Below, one piece after another: positions 5,931 to 8,155 of a stretch of DNA of 8,155 bases. The stretch covers positions 1 to 8,155 of the forward strand of contig CAAFXQ010000123.1 of NCBI GenBank assembly GCA_900767015.1. Reading direction: 5' to 3'. Made by a program: the position numbers and the translations under genes. The notes under the pieces were generated by a model. It ran no database searches. It saw only the letters and a list, made by a program, of their open reading frames with translations, and had not been told where the DNA came from. Origin of the DNA: Clostridia bacterium. GTDB taxonomy: Bacteria > Bacillota > Clostridia > Oscillospirales > Acutalibacteraceae. The stretch's first letter is position 1, and each line of letters opens with the position of its first letter.

Positions 5931-6076
5931 GTCCCGGGTTCTGTGCTCAGAATATTTTTTGCAACGGCGGTTAGCCGAACCGGGAGGAGGACGCCATTGA
6001 GCACGCACCTGTCACGGGACACTACCGCTTTGACGCAAGCCGGGTTGACAAGGCGGTGCCGGTCAGGTGGGAATGA
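5931..6076. other. GC-rich intergenic patch with nested inverted repeats; possible structured RNA or gene remnant
   Basis: Between the DUF2804-like promoter and the AT-rich membrane gene lies a patch clearly richer in G and C than its surroundings. GTCCCG (5931-5936) pairs with CGGGAC (6015-6020). Inside it GTGCTCA (5943-5949) pairs with TGAGCAC (5998-6004), and inside that CGGTT (5968-5972) pairs with AACCG (5978-5982). A further stem joins 6024-6032 to 6049-6057, with one G-U. Competing pairs exist, such as CACCTG (6006-6011) with CAGGTG (6064-6069). A plus-strand frame from 5975 to the TGA at 6074-6076 reads like protein (ending RFDASRVDKAVPVRWE) but has no ATG. I do not recognise a known RNA family, and no convincing promoter was found for either strand. 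Confidence 0.4.
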
Positions 6077-6104
6077 AAAAGCCCCGGGCTGAAAACAGTC
6101 CGGG
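6076..6104 (-). terminator. Intrinsic terminator of the AT-rich membrane-protein gene
   Basis: On the minus strand arms 6104-6096 and 6091-6083 pair with one A-C mismatch around a UUUU loop. GCTTTTTC follows (T run from A 6076-6080). It starts eight bases beyond the stop codon at 6112. Confidence 0.75.
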
Positions 6105-6111
6105 TGTTGGG

Positions 6112-7662
6112 TTATTGTTGGGATTGGGAGTCTTGCTCTTTATTGCGGCAGTACTGCCAAACTTCGTATTCGACAGGTTCAAATTTTATATCTCCCGGTT
6201 TTTCATAATAATACTCATATTCTAACATCAGATATTTGCTAATATAATCTGACGGTATCATAAACACCTGTATTTCCGTTTTTCCGCTCTTCATTTCACT
6301 TTCAATATAACTTGAAAGCTGTTTAGAATAATCGTTTATGTCGGCCGTGACAATTCCGAGATAAAGTAATATAATCGATATTGCGACTAAAAAGAAGCCA
6401 ATTAAACAGTTAGAAAACTCCTTAAATCTGTTATGTATCAGTTTTTCAAATTCAAACAGTACATCAAAAATAATCACACAAAAAGCCATATAAGTGTTTC
6501 TCCATCCAATCGGAATGACAATCAAAAGCGGTGCAAGAGACACGATAAATACTACCAAACTGATTGCGCCTGCAATTTTTGATGAAGTTTCGGACGAGAA
6601 GAATATTATTGAGAGAAAAAAGACTAAAAATTCTAAAAAAGCTATAATGCAAAGTATCCAAAGAAAGTGCTGACTTTTAGAAAAAAGATCAACCGAAGAT
6701 CCGATTACAGTAAAAAAAACAGATAATAAAGAACATATTAAATTCGAAATTTTCAAAATCTTTACCGAAATATTCTGAAACCTTTTTTGTCCACGAAATT
6801 CTTTTAATTTACAGTAACTCAATATCATCATAGCAACAGACAAAAAGGCGAATGATGCAAAATAAGAACTTATTAAAACGCCGTTTTCGGTTACGGTATG
6901 AATAAACTCTCCCAAAGAATGGTAGCTGATCTTACGATAATCGGACATATTTTTTACCATCTTACCGCCGACTAATTTTGGGATAAAGAAAAGAAGAAAG
7001 ATACCTGTCAAATTTGAAATTGTCCACAAAAAAGCAATACATCTTTTCTTATCTGACCGTTTATATAAGGTATAAAGCATAATCCCGACAGAAACACATA
7101 CATTAACAATAGCATTATGCTCAACAAATAGCTGTTGTGCTATACCGAATATAAAAATCAGTATGCATTTACTAACAAAATCAAGAGCAGACTTCACCTG
7201 ACTTTTCATTATCATCAAACCTAAGATGAAAAGAACAATCGGGGTAGCATAGTTGACATTTCCACAATTCCAGAAATAAACCTGTGCAAACATTTTTGGG
7301 GACACGGTCAGAAGCAGAAAAAACGACAGCAAATAGGTAACCTTGTTTTTCGCTTCACAAAGACGAGGTAGCAGGATTCCAAGTAGAGAAATTGTCAGCG
7401 CTTTATACAGGGTTGCGACCATCGGATGCGGTGCTAACAGAATCGCACCCAAATTTCCTAAAAATCTGCCGTTCCCATAATGAAGAGCATAGTTTATAGC
7501 TTCGCCAAAACTTTGATAATTTAAAGACAGAAACTCCCGGTCATCAGAAACAAGCGGGCAAAAATGAAACACAACTGCCAACGCAGCAAACATCACGCAA
7601 AACAGCAACGCAATAAATTCTTTGCTTGCTTCTTCAGATTTCAGCTTTTCAATTTTTGTCAT
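6112..7662 (-). CDS. Polytopic membrane protein, DUF6056/GT-C glycosyltransferase-like
   Basis: The 516-residue product has roughly 12-13 hydrophobic helices spread from about 16 to 440 and a hydrophilic tail of some 75 residues (441-516) that probably faces outside. After the first helix comes CPLVSDDREF (Asp40-Asp41), the place where GT-C enzymes carry their acidic catalytic pair. Then follow YGNGRFLGN (62-70), YFWNCGNVNYATP (129-141) and PIGWRNTY (384-391), the kind of motifs seen in DUF6056-type proteins. A sugar transfer to an envelope polymer from a lipid-linked donor is therefore plausible but unproven. The start is firm: AGGAGG (7668-7673) lies five bases upstream. Base composition is much richer in A and T than in flanking genes, and codons favour A/T in the third position, which suggests acquisition by transfer. 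It stands alone, with its own terminator and no glycan-gene partners in view. Confidence 0.72.
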   Translation of the reverse strand: MTKIEKLKSEEASKEFIALLFCVMFAALAVVFHFCPLVSDDREFLSLNYQSFGEAINYALHYGNGRFLGNLGAILLAPHPMVATLYKALTISLLGILLPRLCEAKNKVTYLLSFFLLLTVSPKMFAQVYFWNCGNVNYATPIVLFILGLMIMKSQVKSALDFVSKCILIFIFGIAQQLFVEHNAIVNVCVSVGIMLYTLYKRSDKKRCIAFLWTISNLTGIFLLFFIPKLVGGKMVKNMSDYRKISYHSLGEFIHTVTENGVLISSYFASFAFLSVAMMILSYCKLKEFRGQKRFQNISVKILKISNLICSLLSVFFTVIGSSVDLFSKSQHFLWILCIIAFLEFLVFFLSIIFFSSETSSKIAGAISLVVFIVSLAPLLIVIPIGWRNTYMAFCVIIFDVLFEFEKLIHNRFKEFSNCLIGFFLVAISIILLYLGIVTADINDYSKQLSSYIESEMKSGKTEIQVFMIPSDYISKYLMLEYEYYYEKPGDIKFEPVEYEVWQYCRNKEQDSQSQQ

Positions 7663-7667
7663 TTTTT

Positions 7668-7673
7668 CCTCCT
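7668..7673 (-). promoter_or_regulatory. Ribosome binding site of the membrane-protein gene
   Basis: A perfect AGGAGG on the minus strand, five A residues before the ATG at 7662-7660. It makes this start nearly certain. Confidence 0.85.
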
Positions 7674-7721
7674 AAATTTTACCGTCGTTGGTTGTGGGCA
7701 TTTTTTCACGAATAATAATAT

Positions 7722-7747
7722 ATTACACCAGTATTTTTCGGTGTAAT
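7722..7747. repeat. Perfect 8-bp inverted repeat upstream of the membrane-protein gene
   Basis: ATTACACC (7722-7729) and GGTGTAAT (7740-7747) flank a 10-base AT-rich loop, 60-85 bases upstream of the start codon. No U-tract fits terminator function for either gene. The AT-rich stretch beside it (7711-7724) could hold the -10 box, so an operator or leader hairpin is possible. No clear -35/-10 pair was found. Confidence 0.4.
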
Positions 7748-7778
7748 TTCTGTGTTCGAAATTCACTTGCTTTTTCCG

Positions 7779-7817
7779 AAAAAATAACAGCACCGTCATT
7801 TTTCAGTGCTGTTATTT
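7779..7817 (-). terminator. Intrinsic terminator of the right-edge gene
   Basis: Perfect 12-bp arms (7806-7817 and 7782-7793) around a 12-base loop, with a run of six U in minus-strand RNA (A 7779-7784, which overlaps the stem base). It lies about 28 bases past the stop codon of the gene ending at 7845. Confidence 0.85.
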
Positions 7818-7844
7818 GTCTGTTATGCAATTGAAATAGCCGTT

Positions 7845-8153
7845 TTACGCTCTCTGCGCCTCAAACAGGCTCGACCAGTTTTCGTAATACTCGTACTGCT
7901 TCATCAGCTTTCTTGCCTGAATGTAGTCGTAAGCTTTCTTATGGAATGCATCAAGCTCCTTAGACGCCGCTTTCAGTGCGGCTGTCTTCGCCTTGATGTT
8001 TTCCTTGGTGTCCTCAGGCATGGCGTTTGCTTCGTTATATTTGTCCAGCGTCGGCTCGCTCATGCCGTAAAGCTCCTCGACCGTGTGAGAAAGAAGCTCT
8101 CTTGCCTTTTCGGTCTTCTTCACCATGTCGGGCTGATTGAAACGGTCTTTCTC
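7845..8153 (-). CDS. Unrecognised helical protein, C-terminal part (cut by the window edge)
   Basis: The minus-strand frame stays open to the right edge, giving 102 residues and a TAA stop. An internal ATG at 8126 has no ribosome binding site, so the true start almost certainly lies outside the window. The visible part is highly charged and helical, with no hydrophobic segment. It has two Lys/Glu/Ala-rich stretches (MVKKTEKARELLSHTVEELY, then ENIKAKTAALKAASKELDAF) and an aromatic tail (KLMKQYEYYENWSSLFEAQRA). This may be a cytoplasmic coiled-coil or helical-bundle end of a larger protein. I do not recognise the family and assign no function. Base composition returns to that of the left part of the window, unlike the AT-rich gene next to it. 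Confidence 0.7.
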   Translation of the reverse strand, partial: EKDRFNQPDMVKKTEKARELLSHTVEELYGMSEPTLDKYNEANAMPEDTKENIKAKTAALKAASKELDAFHKKAYDYIQARKLMKQYEYYENWSSLFEAQRA

Positions 8154-8155
8154 GT

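Noticed and set aside
5917..5945. Plus-strand promoter from the second TTGACA of the palindrome
   Set aside because: The position 17 bases downstream reads TCTGTG, not a -10 box, and no gene follows on the plus strand.
5931..6076. Known structured RNA such as SRP RNA, 6S RNA, tmRNA or a tRNA
   Set aside because: Searched by eye for the SRP GGTCAGGTCCGGAAGGAAGCAG core, tRNA T-arm and CCA layout, and tmRNA tag features; none is present. A short GGTCAGGT match at 6061-6068 lacks the rest of the SRP core.
1..8155. CRISPR array, insertion sequence, integrase or attachment site
   Set aside because: No regularly spaced direct repeats, transposase or recombinase motifs, or terminal inverted repeats with target duplication were found.

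Overview
The window looks like a chromosomal stretch from a moderate-GC Firmicute, most likely a gut-type Clostridia (Oscillospiraceae/Ruminococcaceae-like). The reasons are AGGAGG-type ribosome binding sites, consensus sigma-A promoters, short hairpin-plus-U-tract terminators, and the mix of a GH27 glycosidase, DUF2804-like and YaiI/YqxD proteins. The assignment is an inference from style, not from any rRNA or marker gene. No CRISPR array, insertion sequence, tRNA or rRNA was seen.

Left part (1-3104). The C-terminal two thirds of a CBS-pair/CorC-type membrane-protein tail enters from the left edge and ends at a terminator (about 644-680). A cytoplasmic GH27 alpha-galactosidase-like enzyme reads towards it on the minus strand. 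Upstream of GH27, across a 98-bp divergent spacer, an acyltransferase-3 family membrane protein reads rightwards. The spacer holds a good promoter for the acyltransferase and a 19-bp dyad over its -10 box, which could coordinate both genes.

Middle part (3101-4614). A minus-strand cluster reads yaiI-like (DUF188), a small XRE-type HTH regulator, and a histidine phosphatase. The last two are 13 nt apart and surely co-transcribed. The phosphatase meets the acyltransferase tail to tail, the two stop codons sharing the palindrome TTAA. Between the DUF188 gene and the regulator lies a cluster of alternating GACAA/TTGTC half-sites over a consensus-like promoter that points the opposite way, a candidate autoregulatory site.

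Right part (4723-8155). A DUF2804-like protein is driven by a perfect-consensus promoter (TTGACA, 16 bp, TATAAT) whose -35 box is half of a perfect 15-bp palindrome, and it ends at a strong terminator. A GC-rich patch packed with inverted repeats (about 5931-6076) separates it from a distinctly AT-rich gene for a polytopic membrane protein resembling DUF6056/GT-C glycosyltransferase-like proteins, possibly acquired by transfer. The C-terminus of an unrecognised helical protein, with its own terminator, closes the window.

Overall this is mostly ordinary housekeeping and accessory metabolism. The best leads are the three palindromic promoter regions, the GC-rich patch, the GH27 variant active site and the AT-rich membrane protein. 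No clear multi-gene defence or biosynthetic system is visible.
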